64,000 nt of DNA from NCBI GenBank assembly GCA_033557465.1, contig CM066037.1:516948686-517012685 (forward strand), written 5' to 3'. Made by a program: the position numbers and the translations under genes. Under the pieces are notes generated by a model. That model saw nothing but the letters and a program-made list of their open reading frames with translations. It ran no database searches and was not told the DNA's origin. Position 1 is the stretch's first letter. Every line of letters starts with the position of its first letter. Positions 10,267-22,645 of this stretch are shown one piece after another. This DNA is from Ichthyophis bannanicus. Taxonomy: Eukaryota > Chordata > Amphibia > Gymnophiona > Ichthyophiidae.

Positions 10267-11836
10267 CACATTGCTTCCCAAACCTTTTTCCCCCAGTGTG
10301 ACCCCATTTGGACAGCTGAAAATTCAAGTGACCCCACGCATGGTAACCAAATAAAATTATCACTCAGACATCATAAATATGTAAACCTATGCTTTTTTAA
10401 ATAATTTGGTGCTTTCACCACGCCTAGCACACACAGAGGCTTAGAAGTTACAACACAGCTTCTTGAACATTTGCAATGTATGGGTACATGACAGTGGCAT
10501 ACCAAGGGCAGGTTGGTGTGTGTGACCCACCCTGGGTGCTGACCAGGAGGGGGGGGTGCACCCCCAACCAGCCCAATGGGCTGGTGACAGATTCCAAACA
10601 CTAAGAAAATAAAATCATCTTTTTCTACCTTTGTTGTCTGCTCATTTTAAATTTTTCCAATTTGTTGGTCCCAGGCTCTGATTTCTGCTTTCCACTAAAC
10701 TTTAACAGTTTCCAAGGGCTCCTGTCCATTTGCCATTTCTTCTTTCCTTCCATCTTAATTTCCTTCTCTACATTTATCTCTTCCTATCATTTTGCTTCTC
10801 TGTTCAGATTCCATTTCTCCTTTTTATCCTGTAATCCTCAGTCTCCTGCTTTTGGTTGTATTTACATAGTGTTCCATTCTATCCCTCACCCAAACCTCCC
10901 ATTCCCAATCTCTCTCCTTCCAAAGACTTATTACTCAGTCTTTCAATAGCTCACCTCTCTGCCTATGTCCACTATCTCCTCTCTCTTCCTCTCCCCATCT
11001 AGCATCTATCTGTCTCACTAGTTCCCTCCATCCCTTTTCTATTATCTCCCCTCTCTCTAGTTCTCCCCATGTCCATCTCCTCAGTCTCAAGTTCCACTCC
11101 TCTATGTCTAGCATTATTCTCCATTCCCCTAGTACTCCCTCTCAAAATCCAGCATTTCCTGTTTCCTGAGTTTTCTCCCTCCGTATCCAGCATTTCCTCT
11201 GTCTGTCCTTTCCAGGACTAAGATGCATCTCTGTCATCTGACCTATTCCCTCCATCATGTCCATCTTCTCACTTATCTTCCTATATTCCCTTCCAACCTT
11301 CCACCCTCCCCCCAGTTCAGAACTTCTGACTGCAGTTTTTTTCCCTCCCCCCACCTGGGCCTGCATCAGTCCAGCACTCTCAACCTCCCCCCCCAGCTGA
11401 TCGCCATGCAGCTCAAGGTATTGTCCCCAGCACTGTATCTGCAATAGTAGTACAAATGGAAAGTGTGGGGACCTCAAGCACGCAATTGTGAAGAAAACCC
11501 AGCCTTAGCCACATCCTGCCCCTCCCACCCCCCACGAAATAGAAACAGGAAGTCTACAAAGGGGTGGGACATGGCAAAGGTTGAGTTTCTGTGTAGCCAC
11601 ACGCTCAAGGTCCCTGCACTTTCCGGTTATACTGCTACTGCAGATATTGGCTGCTGTTACGGGGCTGGGAGCAACAGCTCGTGCTGTATTTTGATTTGCT
11701 GTGGCTCACAACACTGGAAGGAAGGATTGAGGGAGCAGTGGCAAATAGGTGGCGACAGCAGCTGCGACTCCAAATGAGGATTTTGCGACCTCATTTGGGG
11801 GTCACAACTCACAGTTTGGGAACTGCTGCACTAGTG
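10267..11836. mobile_element. Non-autonomous hAT-type element
   Basis: The left end starts CATTGCTTCCCAAACC and continues to GTGACCCC. The right end mirrors it: GGGGGTCAC followed by CAGTTTGGGAACTGCTG at about 11800-11836. Flanks share a central CTAG (GTCTAGCA left, CACTAGTG right), as often seen at hAT 8-bp targets, but they are not an exact duplication. No transposase is present. The interior holds the pyrimidine-rich repeat 10607-11440. Just beyond the right end, 11837-11867 reads like the end of a second hAT family (TGTGTCATGACACACCGGTT). Confidence 0.65.
10607..11440 (+). repeat. Pyrimidine-rich dispersed repeat, copy 1
   Basis: It begins TTTTTCTACCTTTGTTGTCTG and continues as long CT-rich sequence with TTGGTCCCAGGCTCTG and TTCTGCTTTCC. 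The same opening words in the same order recur at 41884-42560. Both copies sit inside hAT-type elements, so this may be shared internal sequence of a non-autonomous family. No coding signal is seen. Confidence 0.7.
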
Positions 11837-11867
11837 TGTCATGACACACCGGTTGAGAACTGCTGCA

Positions 11868-12579
11868 TGATGACTGACTATCTACATAGTCAGTAATTTT
11901 CTCTCTTTATAATGGTTTTTACCATTTTGCTCAGTACCAACATCAAATCTGTAGTTCCCAATTAGTTTTTTTAAATTGGCTTTACAATGGCCTCTCTCCA
12001 AATCTTTAATCTTCAAGTACTACAGATGATTTTAATGATAGTTCACAGATTACTAATAGCAGGTCTGCAGTCTCATATTTCAGTTTTTTAAGCAACCTGG
12101 TATGTATACCATCTGGTCAAGGTGTTTTGCTACCCTTTATTTTATCTAAATAGTTTGCATTACATCTTCCCAGTTTATTGAGATTTCTCTCAGTTCCTGA
12201 TACATCACCTTTAAATACCATTTCAAGCAAGAGTAGCTTCCCTATATCTCCTTCAGTAGACAACAAAGTAAAGAATTCATTCCGTCTCATTGCTATGGCC
12301 TCCTCCTTTAGCACCTCTTTTATGCCTCTATCATCTAATGGTCCAACAGACTCACAGGTTTGGGGTTTTTTTTTTTGAACAAACGTACTTGAAAGCTTTT
12401 ATTATGAATTTGCTTCTACAGCAAGCTTCTTTTCAGATTCTGTCTTTGCCTGCCTTATTAATGCCCTGCATCTAACTTGCCAGTGTTTATGGCATTTCTT
12501 ATATTTTTTTTGTCATTTTGCTCCTTTTTCCATTTTCCGAAATATGTTTATTGACCTCACCTTTAAACCATGCCAACAG
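11868..12579 (-). pseudogene. CR1 host LINE, segment 3 (linker and RT start)
   Basis: The minus strand encodes the CR1 region between endonuclease and RT. In order: AWFKGEVNKHIS near 12562-12530, a basic linker, AIAMRRNEFFTLLSTEGDIG (about 12295-12240), a degraded GPDGIHPRVLKEL-type block (about 12120-12060), and a decayed GNYRPISLTS-type block near 11960. It continues the CR1 copy whose upstream parts are at 32310-33310 and 22131-22593: segment 2 ends a few residues before the AWFK block seen here. Stops and frameshifts are frequent. The rest of the RT is lost at the hAT boundary. Confidence 0.75.
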
Positions 12580-13027
12580 TCAGCAAATCCAACCTAAGCA
12601 GCACTCAGATGGTAACCACCTCCCAACACTATACAGCCTCTGGCCCTAGAATCCCCTCCACAGCAAAACATGCTGACAATACACCCAATTCTCCTCATAA
12701 TACTAACAATCCTCCTGCTTTCCAAAAGAACACACACTTAACCTAAACCCCACCACCCATCCCAATATAACTACATACATACAAAAGCCCCAGATGCATA
12801 ATACATGTAAAATTCTCCCCCACAACCACATCTAATCCCCTCCACCCACACTCTGCATTAATCAACTCACACTCTGTCCAAAACAAAACCCAGATCATAA
12901 GAGACATGCTATTATCCCAAAACACAGACATACTATTTATAACGGAGACCTGGGTATCAGATACCGATAAAGTACTATTAAACAAACTAATAGCAAGCGG
13001 ATTCAGCACCTACCAATACCCAAGATC

Positions 13028-14506
13028 TGTCACGCCCATAGCCCCTTACATATGTATGGAGGGGCGTGCTTGTTAAATAAATTCTGTCATTGCCTTAACA
13101 CTCAAGCCAACTACCATAGTCTTCATTTACCTCAAAGGCAAGCACCGCATGACTGGACTACCATTACCATAATCCTTTGCAAGATAGTCAGTCTGGAACA
13201 TTGCCAAAGTGGTGAATCCTATATATGAGGTAAATCAAAATGCACACAGATTCACTTGGTAACACCTTAGGATGTCTTCTCCAGGATTTATATTCAACAC
13301 AATACAACTGAAAGCTTATGCAAGTAACTTGTAAAGTCCATTAAACAAAGGAAAGTCTCTCTCTCAGCCACTGTTGACAAACCTGCTCAGCAATGCTGAT
13401 GTATAGCAAATCAAAAGTAAAAGCTTCTTCACAAAACAGCTTTTCTTTTCCACATTCAAAGAACTTTTTATATCCAATGTGTGCACAGCCTAAGCTGTGC
13501 TCTGCCTTGATATCAGCTGGGCAACAAGCTTCAATCAACAGCTTTTCACCTCCTCTGCACAAGTATTTCACTTCTCCCAAAACCTTCTCTCTTTCCACAC
13601 AAAAACTTTCTGGTGTGCCAGTTACTAGAACATTTCCTTTTATATTTGATCCACTTTCAGGATTTCTTAGTGCTAGCAACTTTGCATAAAGAACAGTCCA
13701 TGAAAGAATAGTCTTCCTCTGGAATTATATCTTGTTCTTCTATCTGCATGGGTTCTATATCAGGGTCTGGCTCGAAGGGTTTTACTGACTGACCTCCATT
13801 AGGACAGGAACTGTTTCTAAGCACTTTGCATTGCTCTAGGTTAAACGTCCAAAGTTCATACCTGAGTTAAAGCTGGCATTAGGCTGTCCTCTTAGATACT
13901 CTGGCCAGTAGGCATTTGAGCTTTTATGACCTGTCCTCCAGTCTGTATTTCTGGACCTCAGGGCATCTGCTCCATACCTCTTCCAAAAGGTATTCGTGTT
14001 CCTTCTCCCTTCAGCTGCTTCTGTCCTCTTACCGGCTGCTTTAGGGTTCCTAGCTGAAGTTCTCCAAATCCCTGGATTTCTCCAATCCCTTGAAGCTGGC
14101 TTCTCACAGGAATCTCTCCAAGAACACAAATCTCTCTGAGCTCCTCTCTCCTTCTCCCTCTTCTCCCTTCAGCTGCTACTCCTGCTCCTCTCTGAATATT
14201 CTGTTCTAGTTTTAAAGTTCCCAGTTTCCAACCCCTCCCCTTTCACTCCTCAGGTGTCGGTGGTCAAACTCCCTCCTGGCAGCTGAGTAATTAGGAGTGA
14301 CGTAAGGGTTTCTCAATCTGGGCTTATACTCCTTCAGCTCATCTCCACTAGGGGCTTTCTGCAGGCCACTGCAGCCTGGAATAACCTGTCTTTTAGGAAA
14401 ACATGCAGTTTTATTCCTGTGACCTGACAAAACAGGTCCCTTGATTAGAGTAAAATTCCCTTCCTTTGTCACTATTCTCTGGGTTCCGATAAGCTTCCTT
14501 ATCACA
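13028..14506. mobile_element. Probable solo LTR
   Basis: A 1,479-bp block starts TGTCACGCCC and ends CTTATCACA, thus TG...CA, and is flanked on both sides by GATC (13024-13027 and 14507-14510), a 4-bp target duplication. Removing it restores an unbroken LINE A endonuclease reading through PRS and GGGVMIIA, which fixes both ends. No gag, pol or env is inside. Orientation cannot be decided with confidence. A family name is not assigned. Confidence 0.75.
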
Positions 14507-14772
14507 GATCTCATAGCAAAGGAGGTGGAGTAATGATCATTGCCAGAAGCAACCTTAATGTCTGAAACCACACAAGCATAAACACCTGTGAGGCCGACTC
14601 CATCACCATCAAAGAGACAACCATCTGCCTTATCTACAGGACTCCTACCACCAACACATCCTTCATCCTGGACAGTGATAAATGCATCAACTACTGGAAA
14701 GGACCTCCTATTAGGGGACTTCAACCTCCCCTCACTACAACAGAACCACACACACTCCTTCATCCAAGCTAT

Positions 14773-15040
14773 GGGAGAAATGGCCTAGTGGTTGGGGCAA
14801 GTTACCTCAGGCCGGACAGCAACCTTGGGCCAGAAGGACTGGGGTTTCTAATTCCATAGGTGCTCCTTGTGGTCTTGGGCAAGCCACTTAACTATTTTAC
14901 AGAGCACATGGGCAATGGAGGGTTATCTCCAAGTTATAATGCCCTGTTCAATTTTTCAGTTTGTTCAATGTAAACCGCCTTGATATCATGAAAGGTAGTA
15001 TATAAGAAATGTTAAATAAATAAAATTAAAAAAAAAGAGT
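14773..15040 (+). mobile_element. tRNA-derived SINE with L2-like LINE tail
   Basis: The head begins GGAGAAATGGCCTAGTGGTT, which contains an A-box-like promoter, and the body includes CTTGGGCAAGCCACTTAA. The 3' part has TGTAAACCGCCTTGATATC, then GGTAGTATATAAG and an AAATAAAT tail. The B box (GGGGTTTCTAATTCC, about 14845) is degraded. It interrupts LINE A right after the GDFNLPSL block. The same head and tail are found on the minus strand at 51596-51871. Confidence 0.85.
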
Positions 15041-16436
15041 CTGCAATGGACCCAACACAATTCAAAGGCAACATCCTGGAGCTAGTTTCTAGAGTAACCA
15101 TTCAACCCAGATGTACCCCCCTCAATCAATTCAAAAATTTACCCAGTCCCACGGTCTGATCACAAACAAAAACTTCTCCCTCCCACAAAACCTCATCAAG
15201 AATAATCATAAGCTGCAACCACTAACAAGAAGATTCAAAATGTTCGACCAAAAAAGCTTCATTAAAGACACCCTTGCACAACTGATTGAAGACTCCACAG
15301 ACCCCAATACCCACATTGAGAATTGGAACACCACTACCAGATAAGCAACCATAGCAACAAACCCCACCTTGCCCACGCACACAAAGCAACCTAAAACCAA
15401 ATTGGTGCACCCCAGCCCTCTGCAGCCAAAAGCAACAATTTCATAAGAAAGAAAATGGGGCAAAACTAAACAAAATGAAGACAGATTATCTACGACTTAT
15501 GAATAACACACAGCTGCAGACAAAGCCAGACGCGAACACCACACTAAAATACTCAACTCTGCAATCAACTAACCAAGAAAGCTATTTAACATTGTAAAAC
15601 ACCTGACAAAAATGCCAACCACTGAAAACCAAGAAATCAGGCTCACCCCCGAACAACTAGCTCCACACTACAAACTCCTCCTTCCTCAACCAGACAACCC
15701 TCACCTACCACTTAACGAAGACAAAACACACCCAGACCCCTGAACCTCCTTCCCAGATGTCACAAAAGACAAAATCAAAAATATAAACTAAACACAAAAC
15801 AAACTCTCCTCTTGACCCTTGTCCTGTCTTGTGGATTAAGGAGACCAAAAAGGAACTCAGCGGAACACTCGCCAAAATCATACAGGCAATACTACAGCAA
15901 GGCTTCACGTCCACACCACTGAAGACCTCCTCCATATGCCCAATGCTAAGACAAACCTACCCTTAACGCCTCAAATCTATCAGCCTACCATTCACAGCCA
16001 AAATCATTGAGAAAGCGATCACCACCAACTTCAAGCCCACATAGACAACTTACTGGACCCTCAACACCATGGATTCCACCCTCACCATGGCATGGAAACA
16101 CTGCTAACCACCCTGATAAATTACTCTAAATTTCAGGAACGCAGCGACTCAAACAAGGCTTCTTACTAATCTTCTTAAATCTCTTCTGCCTTTGATACAA
16201 TAACCACAAAATCCTCCTACGTAATCTGCGCACCAATGGAATTCAAGGAACAGTGCTCAAATGGTTCACATCCTACCAGCAAATAAAGATCGGACAAAAC
16301 ACCTTCACCCCACTCAAACAGACTGAAGGAGTCCCCCAAGGATCTACCCTCTCCGCCATTCTCTTCAATTTCTACTTCCAACCACTCTGCTTAATCATTA
16401 GATCATAGGACCTCAACTTCCATATCTATGCCGATG
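15041..16436 (+). pseudogene. LINE A linker and RT N-terminal half
   Basis: After the SINE the LINE resumes with a basic linker (RRFKMFDQKSFIKDTLAQLI at about 15223-15283). RT blocks follow at about 15930-16436, including a degraded FSAFDTI block and, near 16328-16436, the GVPQGSTLSAILFNFYF and FHIYAD motifs. Many stops are present. The reading is cut in the middle of the YADD catalytic box by LINE B and resumes at 20026. Confidence 0.75.
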
Positions 16437-19400
16437 TCCCTTAGGTGGGGATCTAGACACACCCGCAGAACAGAATGCTTGAACAGCCAACAGCAATGTC
16501 AAAAACACTCGCAACACCAAAGTGCACTCTGCAAAACCTGTACCATCTGGATCCCTGTACAATTCTTCCCTCAGAAGCCCGAGTCTTCCTGTCAAAGCAG
16601 CTACAAGATAAAATACCCCCCCCCCACCACAGCACTACCCTAGACCACAATTGCATGGCTCAATCCTTAGATACTGATAGGCCCGCTGAACAATTCCAAC
16701 TGCAAGACCTACTAGCAACATACAGCTGCACCTATAAGCAAGCTGGCAAAAGAAACCACTTAAAACATCAAATTGGCATCACTAAGACAAAAATATGCTT
16801 CCACCATACTGATACTCCTACTACTCACATGGACAATCACCCACCTCACAGTGGCAATTAGATCAAGCTATGGTAGTCCAATACCTATAAAATTACCAGC
16901 TACAGATGCCCATATACGCCTCCGACAATAGAAGCCAGTCCTCCATACCAAAACCACCACTGTGCTCTAAAAAGCATACCACAGATGACAAACAGTATAG
17001 TGAAACTACACCACCCGAACAATACATTGCTCCCTATACGATGTGCTCTCATCAATGTTTGTTCAGCAAGAAATAAAATTCAAATCCTGGCTGACTTCAT
17101 AGATGAACATGACCTAGACATCCTAGTCATCATGAAAACTTGGTTCAGACACTGAGTCGGTCCTACTTAACCAACTACGTCTTCCTACGCACACAATATT
17201 TACATCAAACACCAGCAGAGGCAGAGTGTGCATAATTGCAAAACAGAACCTGACATTCAGCATCTCTAGCTCCAGTTCTACTAAAGAAATGAACATCCTA
17301 TATATAAGACACATCACACTCTGCTTAACATGCTGCGCCCCCCCACTATGGGGTAATGCAGACCTCACCATTTTACTCAAAACTGCATGCTCTACTCCAG
17401 AGAAGAGCCAACCCCTAGTAATTTTACAAGACTTTAACCTGGCATCACCCCCCATCACAAATCAGACAGACACTTTCCTGAAAGCCATGAACACTCTCGG
17501 ATACACACAAATCATCAATGAACCAATTCACAAGAAAGGAAATGTACTAGAAATGCCATTCATGCCATCAGATCTCCTCACACAATTCTCCCTATCTCTT
17601 GGTCGGATCACGCCGTAATTCTTTTCTCAATCCATACCACACCACACAAGTTACACTGAATGAGACAGTGTGCACATCCTGAAGGTTCAGAGAATTTAAC
17701 AGTTAACACTTCGAGGCAATAACATCACAGCTGGACCTCGTCAAATCAGCAAATTCAGACTCAACCAAATGATGAATCTGGAACAATGCACTATCCCTAT
17801 CCATAGTGGCACTTGCCCCCCAAAGAAAAAAAAAAAACAGCATCAACTCACCACAAGTGTGCCCCATGGCTTTCCACATTCCTACAGAAACAGAAAAGCA
17901 ACTTATGCTGCCTGTAAAGAAAATGGAAAAATTCAAGACCCTCTCCTCCAAAGTACCTACATTGAACAACTCAAGACATACAACAGAGAAACCCAAACTA
18001 GAAAAAGTGGGATTATTATGCCAACCTTGTCAACTCAGCAATAAACAAACCAAGAGAGCTGTTCAATATTTAAGACACTCAAAAGAGAACCAAACAGTGA
18101 CAACACACAGGAAAAGATATCCCCCCAGAAGATTGCCTCATACCTACTTTCTAAACAACTAAAAACATCCCCAATGGATCAAACCCCAAAGACATCCAGC
18201 CCTGAAATCAACTCCCAAAAGATGTGGTCTCAATTTGAGCTTCCGTCTGAAAAAAAAAAAAAACATTGACAATACAAAGCCTCAACACAACCACCTCTAC
18301 ACTGGACCCATGCCCCTTCACATGGATAAAGCAGACCAGATCTCACTTGAGATCATACCTAAGGATCATAACCCATGTCTCACTATCTCTAGGCCTTATG
18401 CCCACAGCATCCAAGCAAATCTCAATTTGACTGCTGCTCAAAAAGCACTATAAACTTGGCCCAACCTCCCCTAAATCATACAGGCCAATATCTAGCATCC
18501 CACTAGTCGCCGAAATAACAGAAAAAAATTGTACTAAGATAGCTGCAAGATCATCTCGACAAGTTTACACCAATTGACCCCCACCAACATGGCTTCAGAC
18601 AGTTCCATGGAGTAGAAACCCTCATCAACTCCCTCCTAAACACCCTCACAACCTGTTTGCAATATACACAGAATGGATTCATCTTAATCTTCCTAGACTT
18701 CTCAGCCACCTTAGACTCCATCCCGCACCATCAACATCTCAGATGACTCTTGGAGATCAGCCTTCATTGTGCCACTCCAAATTGGTTCCGCATTTACCTC
18801 GACTCCTGGAAACAAGTACAAATTGGCACAAAGACTTCAAACCCTTTCCCACAGAATACAGGTGATCAAGCCTATCAGCCCTTCTTTTCAATATACACAT
18901 CCAACCATTATGTCAGATCTTCAAAGCACATAATATCCTATATCAAATCTCTGCAGATGACAATGTTTTTCACATGCATTAATCCCCTCTCTCCACAACT
19001 AGACAGCTTGCATGTTGTTTCATTGATGTCAAAAGGTAGCTCAGTAGAGACACAACCTCCTCAATCAAGAGAAGACTGAAGTACTCTACAAAACCACCAA
19101 CTCAACCTTTATCCCATCATCAAGAATTGATTTTTACATTGCTGAATTCTAAGTCAACTCTGAGACAAAATACTTGGGCATAACAAATCAGCAACTAACC
19201 TTCCAACCTCACATAAAAAAGGATAACAACCTCAGTCTACTACAAACTAAGAATCCTGAAGCACCCCCGCCCCTTACTCCCCCCAAGCCTCTTCCGAACA
19301 GTGTGCTAGGCAATGATTACACCAGTACTAGATTACTGAAATATCATCTTCCAAGGTCTGCCTAAGCTCTCCCCCCCCCCCCCCACTACAAATGGCCCAA

Positions 19401-20025
19401 AACACTGCAGCCCGATTGCTGGTGCCTCATATCGATCACATATCACCCCCATTCTGATATAGCTTCACTGGCTTTCCATCTGCTAGGATCAGATACAAAA
19501 TTCTGATCACAATATTCAAAATACTGCATAATGAATTTGCCGCATGCTTCTAATCCCTAATCTCACGTGCAAATAACGATAGACTATGAAGAAATTCCAC
19601 TCTCAACCCCTTCGCAATACCACAGAATAAGTCAAAAAAGTAAGCAGGTCATCTGCATTAGGATTTTTACTCTAGTCGCCCCATCCATATGGAATAAACT
19701 ACCATCGATCTCAGGGGGGGAAAAAAAAAAAAACAGACTCACCTCTTCAAAAAGGAACAAATCCTCAGACTCACCCACCATAAATCTGTACTGCAAAAAC
19801 CACACAACTCAAACGTTAACAATGTACTAAGGACTCAAAAATTAACACAGAACTATTTACAGTGTATAAATGGTTATGATACCAAATGTTATAGTTATTG
19901 TTAATCTGCTATTCTGTTCCAGTTTTGTAAAACATCGCACCTTATGGTTGTATTAATCTGTTAAGCTGTAAACTGCTTTGAATTGTAGAAAAGGCAGTAC
20001 AAATATAAGTTTAAATAAATAGATT
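16437..20025 (+). mobile_element. LINE B inserted into LINE A's YADD box
   Basis: A second, related plus-strand LINE. The endonuclease start is at 17055-17150 (INVCSARNKIQILADFIDEH, then DLDILVIMKTWF). A GDFNL-type block appears as LQDFNLASP near 17430. The RT is at about 18540-19000, with a degraded HQHGFR block, LIFLDFSATLDSI and an ADDN-type box near 18955. The C-terminal part is at 19170-19780. It ends with TGTAAACTGCTTTGAATTG, GGCAGTACAAATAT and TTTAAATAAAT (19965-20025). All frames are broken. Its boundaries are set by the interrupted LINE A reading. Confidence 0.75.
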
Positions 20026-20755
20026 ATGATGTACAGATCTGCTCATCCAGAACGTTTCACTGAAGTAACCAAATAGCTAAAAGACAACAACCTCCAGATC
20101 AATTACAACAAAACAGAAGCACTCTATATAACGAAAGATACCACCTTTGTTGTTCAATGTTATTGAAAGGGGAGAACGATTATTAATACCCAGAATGAAG
20201 TCAAATACCTCAGAATAACCCTCGACCACCACCTCACATTCAAATCCCACATCAGCAAGATCGCCAAGACAAAAACACTTCAGCCCTTACGCTCACTTCT
20301 GGAACCTTACGACTTCCGTACGGTCCTGCAAGCCTCCTTAATATCCCACCTAGACTATTGCAATGCTATATAACATGGTCTACCTCAATCCACACTCATG
20401 CCCCTCCAAAATAGCACTACACTAAACAACCAGAACCCTACAAGCTGCAGCAAGACAAGACCACATTATACCTATACTCAAGCAGCTCCATTGGCTCCCA
20501 CTAGAGAGCCGTATAAAATTCAAAAACTATCATCCTAACACACAAAGCACTACAGTTGGACACCCCCCCCCCCCCCGATCCAGACACACACGATAAAACA
20601 CTCAATTTCCCATAACAAAACAAAATCCAACCAGCAAGCATGCAAAAGAGATTTTCAACTGTATGCTCCATCCACATGGAACAATCTACCATAGCAGCTC
20701 AGAAATAACTGACCTCAAGACCTTCAGAAAACATCTGAAAACACACCCATTCTAA
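20026..20755 (+). pseudogene. LINE A RT C-terminal part
   Basis: This resumes directly after the second half of the YADD box (DDVQI) and shows EVKYLRITLDHHLTFKSHIS, AKTKTLQPLRSLLEPYDFRT, ASLISHLDYCNAI and a LHWLPL-type block near 20485. A C14 run at 20563-20576 disturbs the frame. The last recognisable protein is a WNNLP-like block near 20680-20695, followed by a degraded KTFRKHLKTH-type end near 20720-20750. Confidence 0.75.
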
Positions 20756-20782
20756 GAACTTAAAGTAACTAAACAGGTAGAA

Positions 20783-21022
20783 AAGGCGACGGGTGCATAC
20801 GGAGAGGAATGGCTAGCAGAAAAAAGGAGGTGATAATGCCTCTGTATAAGTCTTTGGTGTGACCACATTTGGAGTATAGTGTGCAATTCTGGAGACCGCA
20901 CCTTCAAAAGGATGTGAACAGGATGGAGTCGGTGCAGAGGGTGGCTACTAAAAGGATTAGTGGTCTTCATTATAAAGCATATGAGAACAGACTGAAGGAT
21001 CTTAATATGTACACCTTAGAGC
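20783..21022 (+). pseudogene. CR1 RT C-terminal scrap
   Basis: The plus strand encodes KKEVIMPLYKSL, a stop, PHLEYSVQFWRPHLQKD, RMESVQRVATKRISGL and ENRLKDLNMYTLEQ. This matches 1215-1410 of the other CR1 fragment block for block, so it is CR1. It is only about 80 residues and is cut at 21022 by a different repeat. Confidence 0.85.
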
Positions 21023-21175
21023 AGGGGTGGGCAAGTCCGGTCCTGCAGAGCCGCAGACCAGTCAGGTTTTCATGATGTCCCTAATGAATATTCATGGACC
21101 TATTTCCATACAATGGAAGGCAGTGGATGCAAATAGATCTCATGAATCACCTAATCCGCACCCCCCCCCCCCCTT
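21022..21175. mobile_element. MITE-like repeat with ATGAATATTCAT palindrome
   Basis: It starts CAGGGGTGGGCAAGTCCGGT and holds CAGGTTTTCATGATGTCCCT, AATGAATATTCATGG and CAAATAGATCTCATGAATCA. From memory this resembles a dispersed vertebrate non-autonomous repeat, but no family name is given. It ends in a C13 run (21161-21173). Confidence 0.55.
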
Positions 21176-21204
21176 AATGGGAACGAAACCAAACTATTTC
21201 CCAC

Positions 21205-21354
21205 CGCTATATATATACTTCCTAATTGTAGATAGTTGTGATCCCCTGTTACTGTTGCAGGGTTGTAAATAGTTATTGTGATGCTGTTTACTGTATTACC
21301 ACATACATTCTATGTTAACCGCCTTGATCTGGCGAAAGACGGTATATTAATACA
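21205..21354 (+). repeat. LINE/SINE 3' tail fragment
   Basis: It contains ATGTTAACCGCCTTGATCTG followed by GACGGTATATTAATACAA, the same 3' hairpin-type tail seen in LINE C, LINE D and the SINEs. No upstream coding part is attached, so this is a severely 5'-truncated insertion. Confidence 0.7.
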
Positions 21355-22130
21355 ACCTTCACTATGCTGATGATACAACATTACTGGCTGAAAGTGAAGG
21401 CGATCTGAAACATTTGCTTCTCAAGATCAAGGAACAGTCTTAAAATGGGTCTGCACCTTAACATTAAGATGACAAAGATCCTGACAAGTGGCAAAAATCA
21501 ATTACTGATGGAGAAAAAATTAAAATTGATCCAAGTAGGTTAAAGTTATCAGCTATCAAAGAAAGGACTAGCAGTGAAGAAATCCGATGATGTATATTGC
21601 TCTTGGTAGAAAGGCTATGAAAGACCTAGACAAGATTCTCAAGAGTAGAGATGTCTCTCTCCATACAAAGATTTGACTTGTCCAGGCCATGGTATTTTCA
21701 ACATCATCATATGGATGCCAAAGTTGGGCAGTGAAAAAGATAGACAGGAAGAAAATTGATGCCTTTGAATTATGGTGCTGGTGACGAATACTGTGTATAT
21801 CATGGACTGCAACAAAGAACAAACCAGTCAGTACTAGAGGAGATCAAACCTAAGCTTTCTTTACAAGCTCAGATGACAAGACTGACTTTCATACTTTGGA
21901 CATATCATGCAAAGAAAGAGATCATTGGAGAAAGACATAATGCTTGGCAAGGTAGGTGGTCACCATAAAAGAGGAAGACTGGCAATGAGATGGATCGATA
22001 CAAACAGCAGCTATAGATACCACTCTATCAACAATGAGCCGCTTGGTGAAGACCGAACAAAGTTTAGGTCAACTATCCAGGAGGTCACCAGGAGTCACAG
22101 ACTCGACAGCACGTAACAAAATATATAAAT
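21355..22130 (+). pseudogene. RTE (BovB-like) LINE 3' fragment
   Basis: Frameshifted blocks in RTE order are readable: YADDTTLLAESEGDLKHLL (21363-21419), a LLVERL-type LLLGRKAM equivalent near 21600, SRVEMSLSIQ, QAMVFSTSSYG in mixed frames at about 21688-21718, KKIDAFELWCW in mixed frames (21740-21782), and ERHNAWQGRW near 21925. The 3' end has AGGAGTCACAGACTCGACAG and an A-rich tail, the RTE/BovB signature. The 5' end is truncated within the RT. It sits next to CR1 segment 2 and probably inserted into it. Confidence 0.85.
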
Positions 22131-22593
22131 TTGGCCTTCCTTCCACCTTTCTTAAAGCATGGAATACATCTGGTCTGGGCTTCCAAGATAATACTTTTAA
22201 ACCATGCCCATGACTGATGTAAACCTTTAGTCTTTGCAGCCACTCCTCTTTTTCTTAACCATTTTCTGCATTTTATCGTAGTCTCCCTTTTGAAATTTAA
22301 ATATTGGTGTCATGGATTTCCTGTCCTCCCTCCATTTATGATGTTATGATCTCTATTGCCAAGTGATCCTAATACTTCAATCATGCCAGATCATGTGTTC
22401 CATTAAGAACTAGGTCCAAAACAGCTTCCCCTCATGTCTGTTTCATGAACCAGCTGCTCTATGAAGCAGAAATTTATTTCATCTAGAAACCTTTATCTCC
22501 CTAGCATGTTCTGCTATGACACAGACTCAGTCGATACTGGGGTAATTGAACTCACCATTACTCTGTTGTAACTTTTGTTAGCTTATCCATTTA
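22131..22593 (-). pseudogene. CR1 host LINE, segment 2 (endonuclease C-terminus)
   Basis: The minus strand reads QSNGEFNYPSID (about 22555-22520), FMKQTRGEAVLDLVLNGTHD (about 22450-22385, one stop), a NRDHNIIN-type block near 22345, then AWFK near 22205 and RPDVFHAL/FKKGGRKA-type linker words near 22150. These are the C-terminal endonuclease landmarks of CR1. The upstream join is exact: 32310 on the other side of the pogo element continues the same reading, with a TA target duplication. Confidence 0.85.
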
Positions 22594-22645
22594 CCGTATT
22601 TCCAGATTATATATTGCTCCTGAGTATAAATCGTAGAGGCCAAAA

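Larger units (their letters stand above)
12580..20755 (+). mobile_element. LINE A (L2/CR1-group) with three nested insertions
   Basis: A decayed plus-strand LINE in four pieces. The endonuclease start is at 12840-13027, with SQNTDILFITETWVSDTD. The endonuclease continues at 14507-14772, with GGVMIIARSNL and LLLGDFNLPSL. Linker and RT run 15041-16436, up to the FHIYAD motif. The C-terminal part is at 20026-20755, with KYLRITLDHHLTFKSHIS and SHLDYCNAI. The gaps are filled by a solo LTR, a tRNA-SINE and LINE B. It lies in the CR1 host LINE between segments 2 and 3. No recognisable 3' hairpin tail is present at 20755, so the 3' end is truncated. Confidence 0.8.

Noticed and set aside
12562..22208. 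13-bp identity TTTAAACCATGCC at 12562 and 22196 as a target duplication
   Set aside because: Both encode AWFK-type linker residues at slightly different places in CR1, and recognisable CR1 continues about 60 bp past the right copy, so they are not insertion borders.
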